Below are positions 41,757 through 51,295 of a stretch of DNA of 64,000 nt, in pieces; position 1 is the first letter of the stretch, and each line of letters begins with the position of its first letter. The notes beneath the pieces are model-generated. The model saw only the letters and a program-made list of their open reading frames with translations. It was not told the origin of the DNA and made no database searches. Both the position numbers and the translations under genes were made by a program. This DNA comes from an uncultured bacterium (GTDB taxonomy: Bacteria; Cyanobacteriota; Vampirovibrionia; Gastranaerophilales; Gastranaerophilaceae), in contig CASDRS010000006.1 of the NCBI GenBank assembly GCA_949283255.1, positions 1 to 64,000 of the forward strand. The letters are read 5' to 3'.

Positions 41757-44342
41757 ATGAAGAAATTTTTAGTAACTGCATTTTTATTACTTATCGGATG
41801 TTCTGTTATGGCTGCAGAAGACATCCAAAAATTTACGCTTGATAACGGACAAACCGTAATAATCAAAGAAGTCAAATCAAATCCGATAGTTACAGTTGAC
41901 ACTTGGATAAAAACAGGTTCAATAAACGAAAATGACTCAAACAATGGTGTATCCCATTTTTTGGAACACTTATTCTTTAAAGGATCCAAAAACCACGCAC
42001 CTGGGGAATTTGACAAACTTTTAGAAACCAAAGGCGCTATAACCAATGCAGCTACAAGCAAAGATTTCACACACTATTATATCACTATTCCTTCAAAATA
42101 TTTTGACGAAGCACTCTCTCTACACGCAGATATGCTCTTAAACCCTTTAATTCCAAGAAAAGAACTGGAAAAAGAACGCAAGGTAGTATTAGAAGAAATT
42201 GCTAAAGACGAAAACTCTCCTAACAGTGTAGTGTACGATAACTTAATAAATATGTTATACACAACCCACCCATATAAAAGGAAAGTAATAGGAACAAGAA
42301 GAATAATAGGAACAATTCACAGAGATGAAATCCTTGCCTACTACGAGAATTGGTATTCTCCAAGCAATATGGTAACAGTTATTGTCGGAGATATTGATGC
42401 AAATGAAACATTAAATAAGGTAAAACAAAATTTTGCAAGAGAAACGCAAAAAAGTCCGAAATCCGTATATGCAAAGGAACAACCATTATCAAAACAGGCC
42501 AGAAAAACAGAATATTTGAACACAAAAACAGCTTATATGCTTATCGGATTTAGAGGAGCAAATATAAACGATAACGACAGCTACGCCCTTGACGTATTAG
42601 CAACAATACTTGGCGAAGGACGCTCTTCAATTTTTTATAAGAATATAAAAGACAGGCTACAACTGGCAAATTCAATATCAGCCTCAAATTCAGGATTTCG
42701 TGATGACGGAATTTTCTATATATCGGCAACATTTAACCCTGAAAAGCAACAGAGATTAGAAAATGAAATATTTGATGAAATTTCAAGCGTACAAAAAAAC
42801 GGCGTAACTGAAGAACAAGTTAACCTTGCAAAAAACGTGATTGAACGTGACACATACTACGCAAGAGAATCAAATGCAAATATAGCTCAAGAAATCGGCT
42901 ATGTGATGGTAACATCAGGAGACCTTGGAGTTTATGAAAATTACGTGGCTAATATAAAGAAGGTAACTCCGCAAGATGTAAAAAGGGTTGCAAATAAATA
43001 CCTCGGAATAGACAAATCAGCAGTTTCAATTGTCTTACCGGAAAGCTATAAAGAAGTAAAAGTTTCAAATAAAACTCCGATTCAAACGATACCGACCCTT
43101 AAAAGTTCTGCAAACGGAATAGAAGAATATTCGCTTGACAATGGAGCAACACTTTTGCTAAACCAAAACAAAACAAATGAAATAATAGCAATAAGTATAT
43201 TTGCAAAAGGAGGGAACTTCTTAGAAAACAAAAGAGGTACAGCTAATTTAACAGCATCAACAATGATGAAAGGTACTAAAAAATATACATCTCAAGAACT
43301 TGCAGAAATACTTGAAGACAACGGGATAAAAATTGAACCCGGAGTCCGCTCTGATGCTTTTATGATTACCGTACTTACGACAACCCAACAATATGACAAA
43401 ACACTAGAACTACTTTCAGAAATCGTTAATAATGCAACTTTTACGGAATATGAGCTGGAAAAAGTTAAAAACGATAAATTAAATGCTATAAAAAGATCAA
43501 GAGATATTCCTCTTAATGTCGCAATGGAAGAATACAAACACTTGATATTTGAAGGAACTCCATATTCAAATTCTACTCACGAATTAGAAAAAAATATCCC
43601 GATAATATCAAGAGAAGATATTCTTGCATACTATAAAAAAATATTTGACCCTAAGAACATTGTTATCTCAATAAATGGGAATGTTGACACAAACAAAACT
43701 GCACAAGCTTTTGCAACAATGTTCAACTCCACTTCTGACACAACTTTTGACTACCAAAAGTATAAAGATGAAATAACACCTATAACAGATGCCAGAACAT
43801 CCGTGAAAAACATTCCCGATACAAATACTGATTGGATATTTTTGGCTTGGCAAACAGCAGGGTTAAATAACAAAAAAGACTATGCAACCTTACAAGTTAT
43901 AGATTCACTTCTAGGTACCGGAATGAGCTCAAGACTGTTCAAAAACCTTAGAGATCAGGAAGGGCTGGCATACCAACTAGGCTCTGGCTATTCTGCAAAT
44001 ATCTTGAAAGGAGCATTTGTAGTATACATAGGCACAAACCCTGACACATACGATAAAGCTCTTAACGGGTTATGGAACGAAATTAACAAGCTAAAAACCG
44101 AGTTCGTCGGAACAAAAGAACTGCAAGATGCTAAAGACAAATTGACAGGACAATTCCTAATTGCATTGGAAACTAACTTGGATAAAGCATCAACTACAGG
44201 CTGGTTTAAAACATCAATGAATAATTACAATTTCATTAAAGAATATGATGACCTGATTAAATCAGTTACAGAATCCGACATTATGCAAGTGGCTAATAAA
44301 TATTTCAATAACAGATATGTCTTATCCGCAGTAAAAAAATAA
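41757..44342 (+). CDS. M16 zinc metalloprotease, two-repeat, secreted or lipidated
   Basis: 861 residues, the two-repeat length of pitrilysin-like proteases. The N-terminus FLVTAFLLLIGCSVMAAE is a signal sequence; LIGC could be a lipobox, or cleavage may follow VMAA. The zinc site HFLEH (H67, E70, H71) is in the first half, with a downstream Glu in LEEIAKDENSPN. The second half (from about 455) keeps the fold but lacks HxxEH and ends with GLAYQLGSGYS, the C-half substrate motif. So it is one active and one inactive repeat. GGAGAGAGG precedes the ATG. The TPM gene follows after 12 bp. Confidence 0.92.
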   Translation: MKKFLVTAFLLLIGCSVMAAEDIQKFTLDNGQTVIIKEVKSNPIVTVDTWIKTGSINENDSNNGVSHFLEHLFFKGSKNHAPGEFDKLLETKGAITNAATSKDFTHYYITIPSKYFDEALSLHADMLLNPLIPRKELEKERKVVLEEIAKDENSPNSVVYDNLINMLYTTHPYKRKVIGTRRIIGTIHRDEILAYYENWYSPSNMVTVIVGDIDANETLNKVKQNFARETQKSPKSVYAKEQPLSKQARKTEYLNTKTAYMLIGFRGANINDNDSYALDVLATILGEGRSSIFYKNIKDRLQLANSISASNSGFRDDGIFYISATFNPEKQQRLENEIFDEISSVQKNGVTEEQVNLAKNVIERDTYYARESNANIAQEIGYVMVTSGDLGVYENYVANIKKVTPQDVKRVANKYLGIDKSAVSIVLPESYKEVKVSNKTPIQTIPTLKSSANGIEEYSLDNGATLLLNQNKTNEIIAISIFAKGGNFLENKRGTANLTASTMMKGTKKYTSQELAEILEDNGIKIEPGVRSDAFMITVLTTTQQYDKTLELLSEIVNNATFTEYELEKVKNDKLNAIKRSRDIPLNVAMEEYKHLIFEGTPYSNSTHELEKNIPIISREDILAYYKKIFDPKNIVISINGNVDTNKTAQAFATMFNSTSDTTFDYQKYKDEITPITDARTSVKNIPDTNTDWIFLAWQTAGLNNKKDYATLQVIDSLLGTGMSSRLFKNLRDQEGLAYQLGSGYSANILKGAFVVYIGTNPDTYDKALNGLWNEINKLKTEFVGTKELQDAKDKLTGQFLIALETNLDKASTTGWFKTSMNNYNFIKEYDDLIKSVTESDIMQVANKYFNNRYVLSAVKK

Positions 44343-44354
44343 GGAGATAAAAGA

Positions 44355-45029
44355 ATGAAAAAGCTAGTATTAGGAATTGCAGTATTGATATTTAGCATCC
44401 TGCCAGCAATGTCACTTGAAAATTTAAACTTCAAATACGGCTACATTTCAGACAATGCAAAAGTAATTACGCAAGACGACTATGCAGGGATTACAGCTAT
44501 TATCAAGGAACTCCAAGAAAAAACAACTGCTGAAATCGCTGTTGTCACTGTAAAATCACTACAGGGACAATCAATTGAACGAACAGCCACTGAAATAGGC
44601 AGAAAATACAAAGTGGGTGCCGCAGATAAAAATAACGGAGTTGTAATATTAGTTGCACCTAATGAAAGAAAAGCCAGACTTGAAGTTGGTATGGGACTTG
44701 AAAGTGAAATTACAAACCCGAAAGCTGATTCAATAATGAATACGGATATGGTACCGTATTTTGCCAAAGGAGATTACTCCAAAGGAATATACAGAGGAGT
44801 TGCCTCAACAGCAAATTTAATAGCCGGCGCATACGGTATTGAACTAACCAATACGGCAAACGCTCCTGCAAAAACAGCAGGTGCCCCGTCATCTTCCAAG
44901 AAGTCAAATGTACCATTCTGGGCGTGGCCTATAATTATAATTGCCGGATTACTCGGAATAGGTAAAAAAGGCAACTTCGGAGGAGGAGGAGGCTTCTCCG
45001 GCGGCAAAGGTTCAACAGGAAGCTGGTAA
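44355..45029 (+). CDS. TPM-domain membrane protein (YgcG-like)
   Basis: 224 residues. A signal peptide (LVLGIAVLIFSILPAMS) precedes a TPM domain (about 28-165) with LQEKTTAEIAVVTVKSLQGQ and GVVILVAPNERKARLEVGMG. A membrane helix (WAWPIIIIAGLLGIG) and a Gly/Ser-rich tail (GGGGGFSGGKGSTGSW) follow. This is the standard YgcG/TPM_phosphatase layout, used in membrane protein quality control and photosystem II repair in other organisms. Co-transcribed with the M16 protease. AAGGAG precedes the ATG. Confidence 0.9.
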   Translation: MKKLVLGIAVLIFSILPAMSLENLNFKYGYISDNAKVITQDDYAGITAIIKELQEKTTAEIAVVTVKSLQGQSIERTATEIGRKYKVGAADKNNGVVILVAPNERKARLEVGMGLESEITNPKADSIMNTDMVPYFAKGDYSKGIYRGVASTANLIAGAYGIELTNTANAPAKTAGAPSSSKKSNVPFWAWPIIIIAGLLGIGKKGNFGGGGGFSGGKGSTGSW

Positions 45030-45075
45030 AATATTAATTCGCATTATAACATTTAAAAATCAATCTCAATAAGTA

Positions 45076-45104
45076 TTCATTTTTGTAAAGAAAATTTTTA
45101 TAAT
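45076..45104 (+). promoter_or_regulatory. Promoter of the 45162 gene
   Basis: TTCATT, a 17-bp spacer and a perfect TATAAT. GTAAAG (45085-45090) and CTTTAC (45105-45110) form a dyad around the -10 region. Confidence 0.5.
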
Positions 45105-45161
45105 CTTTACATAAAAGCATGTTTATTATTAAAATATGTAGTATAGAGGACGGATTAAAAA

Positions 45162-45806
45162 TTGCTAAATAACTACGAAAGTTTCGATAATTCTGAAACA
45201 TCATCAAGAAAATCTGCTCTTGTTCAAGAAAGAGTCGGACTAGTTTCAGCTCATATGTATAAGCAGTTTCTTGATTACCAGCATGCTACGATTAATTCCA
45301 CTGAAATCTTCACTAAAATGATTGAAGATATTATGGATGTTGTGGAAATTTTAAAAGAAGCGTTTTCATCACGTGGCGTAACTACACAAAATATTTACGT
45401 AGATACCGATCCTCAAAAATCCGTCGTCATAATGAATATTTTGTGGCATAAAATAAGTTTTACAACCAGATGTAATTTCCAGCCTCAGGTATTATACAGA
45501 GAAAATTTAAACCACTTGTTTTCAACAAGAATTATGGCTATTAAAGGAAATTACAACGAAATAATGCAAGGTGTTACGGATCATAAAGAAGAAATGGCCA
45601 GATTGCTTGATGAAGAAATCGCATCACTATTTGTTCCGGCTGAGACTACCCACAATGCAATATTAAAAATCAGGCACCTCGGAGGAAGAGAACTTCCGCT
45701 TTCACAAATTGACGCGCCAAGAGAATTCGTTCTAAAAGTAGTAGAAACAGTTTGTGGCGGTGGGTTCTACCATGAAGAAGGCTCAAGAAAGAGCTTTAAT
45801 ATTTAA
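45162..45806 (+). CDS. Unknown 214-residue cytosolic protein
   Basis: I do not recognise it. The protein has no signal or membrane segment. The N-terminal half is helical (EIFTKMIEDIMDVVEILKEA); then comes a beta-rich part with YVDTDPQKSVVIMNILWHKI. A central region LLDEEIASLFVPAETTHNAI and the C-terminus ETVCGGGFYHEEG follow. The start is a TTG at 45162 with AGAGGA 11 bases upstream; the first in-frame ATG is 32 codons later. It has its own promoter. Confidence 0.65.
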   Translation: MLNNYESFDNSETSSRKSALVQERVGLVSAHMYKQFLDYQHATINSTEIFTKMIEDIMDVVEILKEAFSSRGVTTQNIYVDTDPQKSVVIMNILWHKISFTTRCNFQPQVLYRENLNHLFSTRIMAIKGNYNEIMQGVTDHKEEMARLLDEEIASLFVPAETTHNAILKIRHLGGRELPLSQIDAPREFVLKVVETVCGGGFYHEEGSRKSFNI

Positions 45807-45832
45807 TCCGTCATAAGCCTTTTTCATAAATC

Positions 45833-47062
45833 TTATTCATATCTCAAGGCATCTATCGGATTGAGTAATGAAGCCTTATATGCAGGGTAATACCCGAATA
45901 AAACTCCTATTGCACCTGAAAATCCTAATGCCAAAGCTATTGAAAATCCTGAAATTGAAATACTCATTGAGGAGAACAGTTCGATTGATTTGGCTCCAAC
46001 GATACCTATTATTACGCCAATAACCCCGCCAATAATAGATAACAAGAAGGACTCAATTAAGAATTGTATTCTTATATCACTCGCTTTTGCACCAATCGCC
46101 ATTCTAATACCTATTTCTTTAGTACGCTCAGTAACTGATACCAGCATAATATTCATAATACCGATACCACCAACTAAAAGAGATACAGAAGCAATTGCAC
46201 CTAAAAGAATTGACATTGTTTGCGCCGAAGATTTTATTGTCTCCTGCATTTCCGCAAGGTTTCTAATTTCAAAGTCATCATCCTGTAATTTACCTATATG
46301 ATGGCGATTTCTCAAGAGTTCAGTTATGTCTTCTTGCGTTGTCTCCAATATCTCGGAATCAGTTGCTTTTACGTTAATCATCTTGATACTGCCAGGGAAA
46401 TCCGTACCAAAAACCTTCTTTTGAGCCGTAGTAATCGGGATAAATACCAAATCATCCTGATCCATACCCATTCCGCTCTGGCCTTTAGTCTTCAAAAGCC
46501 CAACAATTTTAAACGGAACATTTCCTATACGCATAGTCTTATTTATCGGGTCAACATCACCAAATAATTCAGTTGCAACAGTGCTACCTATAATCGCAAC
46601 CTTTGCACTGTTTTGAATATCTTCTTGCGCTAAATTTCGTCCGCTTGAAATTTCATAATTTCTTATAAACAAATAAGAACCTGTAGTTCCACCAATAGTA
46701 GTTGACCAGTTTTGATTTCCGTATGTCAACTGCTGAGTACCTGATGAATAAGGTGCAACAGCCAGTATTCCTCTACAATTTTTTAATATTGCCTCAGCAT
46801 CTTTCATTGTTAATGAGGGCTTTGTTCCAAGCCCCATTCTAACACCACCTGAATTAGCTGACGCCGAGCGGACCATAAGCAAATTTGATCCCATAGATTC
46901 CATATCTTTAGCAATTCTCTTACTTGCACCAGAGCCAACTGCAAGCATTATGATTACGGCACTAACACCAATAATTATACCTAAACTTGTTAGCATTGAA
47001 CGCATTCTGTTTATTTTTAAAGATCTAATTGCCATAATTAGAGTAGATTTAAAATCAATCAT
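45833..47062 (-). CDS. macB: MacB-type ABC transporter permease
   Basis: 409 residues. One N-terminal membrane helix (SMLTSLGIIIGVSAVIIMLA), a large periplasmic domain (about 45-285), then three membrane helices with VGGIGIMNIMLVSVTERTKE between them. The MacB/FtsX fold drives export by mechanotransmission, not by passage through the membrane. The ATPase is a separate gene (47086), as in the YknYZ-type, while E. coli MacB is one chain. GGAG precedes the ATG. Last gene of the tolC-macA set. Confidence 0.92.
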   Translation of the reverse strand: MIDFKSTLIMAIRSLKINRMRSMLTSLGIIIGVSAVIIMLAVGSGASKRIAKDMESMGSNLLMVRSASANSGGVRMGLGTKPSLTMKDAEAILKNCRGILAVAPYSSGTQQLTYGNQNWSTTIGGTTGSYLFIRNYEISSGRNLAQEDIQNSAKVAIIGSTVATELFGDVDPINKTMRIGNVPFKIVGLLKTKGQSGMGMDQDDLVFIPITTAQKKVFGTDFPGSIKMINVKATDSEILETTQEDITELLRNRHHIGKLQDDDFEIRNLAEMQETIKSSAQTMSILLGAIASVSLLVGGIGIMNIMLVSVTERTKEIGIRMAIGAKASDIRIQFLIESFLLSIIGGVIGVIIGIVGAKSIELFSSMSISISGFSIALALGFSGAIGVLFGYYPAYKASLLNPIDALRYE

Positions 47063-47085
47063 TTTAATACATTTCTCCGTTATTT

Positions 47086-47790
47086 TTAATATGGAATAGT
47101 TGTGTGAGTATTTAACTCATCTGAAATAATGTTGCCATCCTTAAATCGCACAACACGTTTACAATACTGGGCAATATCAGGCTCGTGCGTAACTAAAACT
47201 ATAGTTTTACCCATTTCTTTGTTTAATTTTACAAAAAACTCCATAACCTCTATACTTGTTTTTGTATCAAGATTACCTGTCGGCTCATCGGCAAGGATTA
47301 ATGGAGGATCGTTAATAATAGCTCTTGCAATAGCCACACGCTGCTGCTGACCGCCTGACATTTGATTTGGCATGTGATCTTCTCTTTTTTCCAGTCCGAC
47401 AATCTTCAAGGCAGCTTTTGCTCTTGCAATTCGCTCATCCTCAGGAATTCCTTTATATATCATAGGAAGTTCAACATTTTCAAGTGCTGTAGTTCTGGAA
47501 ATAAGATTAAACCCCTGAAAGACAAAGCCCATTTTTAAATTTCTTATCTCCGAAAGCTCATTTGGACCAAGAGACAAAACATCAATACCATCAAGATGAT
47601 AACTGCCTGAATTTGGCTTATCCAAAGTCCCGAGCATATTCATAAACGTAGATTTACCTGAACCTGAAGCTCCCATTATGGCAACAAATTCACCCTCATC
47701 TACATTCAACGATACACAGTTTAGGGCATTAAAGCAGTCCTCACCTGTCTGATAGGTCTTTATTGCATCTTTTACCTCAATTAAACTCAT
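47086..47790 (-). CDS. macB: MacB/LolD-type ABC ATPase
   Basis: 234 residues. Walker A is GASGSGKST, the signature is MSGGQQQRVAIARAI, Walker B is LILADEPTGNLD and the switch His is LVTHEPD. The LolD/MacB subgroup is marked by LDKPNSGSYHLDG and RNLKMGFVFQGFNL. It powers the permease at 45833. AGAGG precedes the ATG. Gaps to its neighbours are 14 and 23 bp. Confidence 0.94.
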   Translation of the reverse strand: MSLIEVKDAIKTYQTGEDCFNALNCVSLNVDEGEFVAIMGASGSGKSTFMNMLGTLDKPNSGSYHLDGIDVLSLGPNELSEIRNLKMGFVFQGFNLISRTTALENVELPMIYKGIPEDERIARAKAALKIVGLEKREDHMPNQMSGGQQQRVAIARAIINDPPLILADEPTGNLDTKTSIEVMEFFVKLNKEMGKTIVLVTHEPDIAQYCKRVVRFKDGNIISDELNTHTTIPY

Positions 47791-47804
47791 TTTATCCTCT
47801 CGGT

Positions 47805-48971
47805 TTAAAACATACCCGGACCTCTACGGCGAGTAGTTCCTTTTTCTTTTTTAGCCTTATTACTTGAACCTATGATAACTCTGTCACCGACCTTTATCTC
47901 ATCAGATACTACCTCTATATGACTATCATCACTTGCACCTACTTCAATATTTACACGTTTTGGCTTTTTCTTATCTAAGATCCAAAGTCCTTGAGTTTTA
48001 TATTTTTTACCATCAGTTTCAGGAGTATATTTTAAAGCAATTGCTGGAGCACATAAAACATTTTCACTCTTATCGGTAATAATAGATACATTAGCAGTCA
48101 TACCAGGCTTAAGAGTCAAATCTTTATTATCAACTCCAACGATAACAGAATACGTTACAACATTTGATACAGTTGTCGGAGAAATTCTTACCTGAGTAAC
48201 TTTCCCTGTAAAAACCCTATCAGGATAGCCGTCCAAAGTATAAGTAACCTCTTGACCTTCCTGAACTTTACCTATATCAGCTTCAGAAACACTAACTTCT
48301 ATTTGCATCTTTGTTAAGTCTTGCGCAATAGTAAAAAGTTCCGGAGCCTGAAAGCTTGCAGCAACCGGTTGACCTAAATCTATTTCACGCGAAATTATAG
48401 TTCCGTCAACAGGAGCTATAATCTTCGTATAACCCAAGTTTGTCATTGCAGTTTTATATGTTGCTTGAGCTTGATTTATTTTTGCTTTCGCCGCTCCTAT
48501 TTGCGCCAAATTTGACTTGTAATCACTTTCTGCCTGATCTAACTCACTTTTTGCAATAAAGTTTTTTTGGTACAGGTTTCTGTATCTTACATAAGTTTTT
48601 CTGGACATCTCAGTAACTGCTTCTAATCTTGCCAAATCAGCCTGAGCCGAATTTATTTGAGCCTGATTTTGTTGAACGGTAGCTTCAAAATTAGCAGGGT
48701 CAATTTGAGCTAGCAACTGCCCTTTTTTCACTTGAGAATTGTAATCAACATAAATGGCTTTTATAAGTCCAGATACCGTAGAACCGACACTCACCGTGTT
48801 TACTGGATTTATTGTACCCGAAGCTTCTACAACTTGAGTAATTGTACATTGTTTTATGGATTTGGTCTCATAACGAACTCTGTTTTTAAAACGAGAGAAC
48901 ATAATCAATCCTGCAATTACACATATAAATATTATTGATATAACTACTTGTCTTTTAAGTAATACATTCAT
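47805..48971 (-). CDS. macA: MacA-like membrane fusion protein
   Basis: 388 residues. An N-terminal membrane anchor (QVVISIIFICVIAGLIMF), a barrel-sandwich part with VSVGSTVSGLIKAIYVDYNS, and an alpha hairpin (about 90-170, Ala/Gln-rich). The lipoyl half APVDGTIISREIDLGQPVAA and a C-terminal beta domain follow. It links MacB to TolC across the periplasm. I start at the ATG at 48971, which has GAGG upstream; an in-frame TTG at 48986 lies on that ribosome site. The site overlaps the tolC stop. Confidence 0.93.
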   Translation of the reverse strand: MNVLLKRQVVISIIFICVIAGLIMFSRFKNRVRYETKSIKQCTITQVVEASGTINPVNTVSVGSTVSGLIKAIYVDYNSQVKKGQLLAQIDPANFEATVQQNQAQINSAQADLARLEAVTEMSRKTYVRYRNLYQKNFIAKSELDQAESDYKSNLAQIGAAKAKINQAQATYKTAMTNLGYTKIIAPVDGTIISREIDLGQPVAASFQAPELFTIAQDLTKMQIEVSVSEADIGKVQEGQEVTYTLDGYPDRVFTGKVTQVRISPTTVSNVVTYSVIVGVDNKDLTLKPGMTANVSIITDKSENVLCAPAIALKYTPETDGKKYKTQGLWILDKKKPKRVNIEVGASDDSHIEVVSDEIKVGDRVIIGSSNKAKKEKGTTRRRGPGMF

Positions 48972-48975
48972 GTTT

Positions 48976-50436
48976 TTAATCCTCAACTGTTATCTCAACC
49001 TCCTGCGGAAGTGCTAATAATCTTTCTAAATTTGCTCTTGCAACATTATAATTATACACCGCTTGAACATAAGAATTTTGAGCATTATTATAATTAACCT
49101 TTGCATCTTGAAGTTCAATATAATCGCCTAACCCAACTTCATAACGCCCGTCTGCGAGCTCAAAATTTTCATAAGTCTGCTTAACCTTAACAGCCATAAG
49201 CGGGATTTGTCTTTCTAGCTGTATCATATTTATATATGCATCCTGCACATCAAAATATATATTTTGTTTTGCAAGATTTAAATCATTTTCAGCAAGCTGT
49301 ACTTGTAATTTGCCATTATCTATTTCGTATTTTTTCTTAAGAATATTGACCGAACTTGAAAGTGCAATACTAGCGTTAAAAGAATTTGTATTGTACTGAT
49401 CACGATAACCGTACCCTACAGAACCGGTAATTTCAGGGTAATATTCTCTCTTAACATACAAAAGATACTGTTTCATTGCCTCAATTGTTGCGCTATAAGC
49501 TTTTAATGACGGGCTGTTTTTCTCAGCCAAATCCACACATTCTTCGAATGTATAATCAAAAGGCTTAAATTTGTAATTATCCATTACAGCCATTTGTTCA
49601 ACTTTACTGGTTAATACCGCATTTGATACACCCTCAGGCGGATTACTTATATCGCGTTTTTCAGAAATTTTTTCAAGGTTTACCGGAATTTCATTATGCT
49701 TAAAATTAAAAGTCTCAGTATTAGAAATTTCGTAACTTGGGGCATGGGCAATGTACATCGAATTATTTAACTGAACAAGAGCATTCTGATAAGCTTTTTC
49801 TGAATTTACAAGAGTAATTTTTGAATCAGACAAATAAACCTCTGCGTTAACAAGATCGATTTTAGACCTTATCCCTTCATTAAAATATGCTTTTGTACGC
49901 TGATAATTTCTTTCATTAATCTGAACGTTAGCCCTATTGACTTCCATCGTCGCTTTTGCAGCCAAAACACCATAATAATTAGTTTTAACAGCAAAAATAG
50001 TATCCAATACAGTATTATCAAATGTATACAAAGCCGCTATTTTATAGAATTTTTGCATCCGTATCTGAGAAGTCGTCTTACCGAAATTCCAAATCAACTG
50101 ATTTAAGCTAGTTGTAAGACTATAATAATTATTGCTATTAGTCATACGACGACCGGAAGCACTGGAATCATTAACATAATACCCGGTTCCGACTCCAATT
50201 GTCGGGAAATATGAGGCTTTCGCAATATTAACATCATTTTTAGATATTTTATAATTATACGCAGCTTGTCTTACGTACGGGCTATTATCAAGAGCAACCT
50301 GAATACAATCAGATATTGTTAACTTTGCCCCCTTTTCTATTAGTGCAGTCTTTGACTCAAAAGCAAAAACTCCAGTCCCTGCAGAAAATAGCACTACACA
50401 TAGCAATAAAAATTTTGAAATTTTTTGTTTATGCAT
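48976..50436 (-). CDS. tolC: TolC-family outer-membrane efflux protein
   Basis: 486 residues. Signal peptide FLLLCVVLFSAGTGVFA. Two outer-membrane-efflux repeats of similar build, each opening with an LTISDCIQVALDNSP-like or FEECVDLAEKNSPSL sequence, followed by long helical hairpins and YYPEITGSVGYGYRD beta parts. It forms the trimeric exit duct for the MacA/MacB pair encoded after it. First in the operon. The promoter and an operator-like dyad lie just upstream. Confidence 0.93.
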   Translation of the reverse strand: MHKQKISKFLLLCVVLFSAGTGVFAFESKTALIEKGAKLTISDCIQVALDNSPYVRQAAYNYKISKNDVNIAKASYFPTIGVGTGYYVNDSSASGRRMTNSNNYYSLTTSLNQLIWNFGKTTSQIRMQKFYKIAALYTFDNTVLDTIFAVKTNYYGVLAAKATMEVNRANVQINERNYQRTKAYFNEGIRSKIDLVNAEVYLSDSKITLVNSEKAYQNALVQLNNSMYIAHAPSYEISNTETFNFKHNEIPVNLEKISEKRDISNPPEGVSNAVLTSKVEQMAVMDNYKFKPFDYTFEECVDLAEKNSPSLKAYSATIEAMKQYLLYVKREYYPEITGSVGYGYRDQYNTNSFNASIALSSSVNILKKKYEIDNGKLQVQLAENDLNLAKQNIYFDVQDAYINMIQLERQIPLMAVKVKQTYENFELADGRYEVGLGDYIELQDAKVNYNNAQNSYVQAVYNYNVARANLERLLALPQEVEITVED

Positions 50437-50466
50437 TCAGATTTAAATCCTTAAACAATCACTCTT

Positions 50467-50514
50467 GTTATATAACGATATAACCATATATTTTGTTCAT
50501 TTAAATCATATCAA
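50467..50514 (-). promoter_or_regulatory. tolC-macAB promoter with operator-like dyad
   Basis: TTGATA (50509-50514), 18 bp, TATATG (50485-50490) on the minus strand. GTTATAT-AACG-ATATAAC (50467-50484) follows directly, where transcription would start. This is a usual place for a repressor site. Confidence 0.5.
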
Positions 50515-50550
50515 CAGCTGAAATTTAATATACTACCCAACCTACTAAAG

Positions 50551-50583
50551 AAAAAAGTCCTGCCGAGGGGATAAGCAGGACTT
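50551..50583 (-). terminator. Terminator of the 50634 gene
   Basis: AAGTCCTGC-11-GCAGGACTT, followed by T-run on the minus strand. Confidence 0.88.
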
Positions 50584-50633
50584 CCTACAAATTAAGGAAT
50601 GAGGATTTAATAAGGATTATTTAGAAAATCTAT

Positions 50634-51155
50634 TTATGCGTACTGAGGAACAAAGTTTTGAACATCGTTCTTAACTGCTTCTTTTGTAGCTTTAATTTCT
50701 TCTTCTATCATTGCTAATTCTGTTTCAAGAGATACCTTTTCTTTTGACATTTCTTTTTCTTTTTCGTTAAGTAATTTGGCCTCATATTTTGCAAATTGCT
50801 CTTGTGCTTGCTTATAGAAGCTCTTATACATCATCATCTGATAAGCTTGTTGTAGTTGAGCATTTTGAGATTGAGCCATCATTTGCTGATACATCGGATT
50901 AGATGAAAGTTGATTCATCTGATTTTGAGCAGACATTTGAGCATACTGACTTGATGCCATCATATATTGCATTTGCCTGTTAAACATTGAACCTGGGGCA
51001 GACATCATCTCCGCTAAAGAGAGTTGACCATCAGCTATATTCGTACCATAACTTTTCAGGTCTTCTAACTCCATATTCAATTGCATCAAGCGGTAATTTT
51101 TTCTGTTCTTTTGTTGTATCAGTTGTGTTAACCGCCAAGAGCCTACGAGTAACAT
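50634..51155 (-). CDS. Met/Gln-rich coiled-coil protein
   Basis: 173 residues, no signal peptide. A short helical N-terminus is followed by a middle part very rich in Met, Gln, Ser and Tyr (about 55-110: MYQQMMAQSQNAQLQQ). A charged coiled coil follows (115-165: KEKEMSKEKVSLETELAMIE). I do not recognise the family. It may self-assemble. GTAGGGG lies just before the ATG, a strong ribosome site, and the gene has its own terminator. Confidence 0.7.
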   Translation of the reverse strand: MLLVGSWRLTQLIQQKNRKNYRLMQLNMELEDLKSYGTNIADGQLSLAEMMSAPGSMFNRQMQYMMASSQYAQMSAQNQMNQLSSNPMYQQMMAQSQNAQLQQAYQMMMYKSFYKQAQEQFAKYEAKLLNEKEKEMSKEKVSLETELAMIEEEIKATKEAVKNDVQNFVPQYA

Positions 51156-51295
51156 TTTACCCCTACCTTTTCATAACTAACCTTTTTCATACCTACACTT
51201 ATATAAAAACATTTGTCTTTTGAAAATTGCATGAAAGGAGTTATTTTGTTAACATATCTTAACATTTCAAAAATATACGACCATTTAAGAACTTG

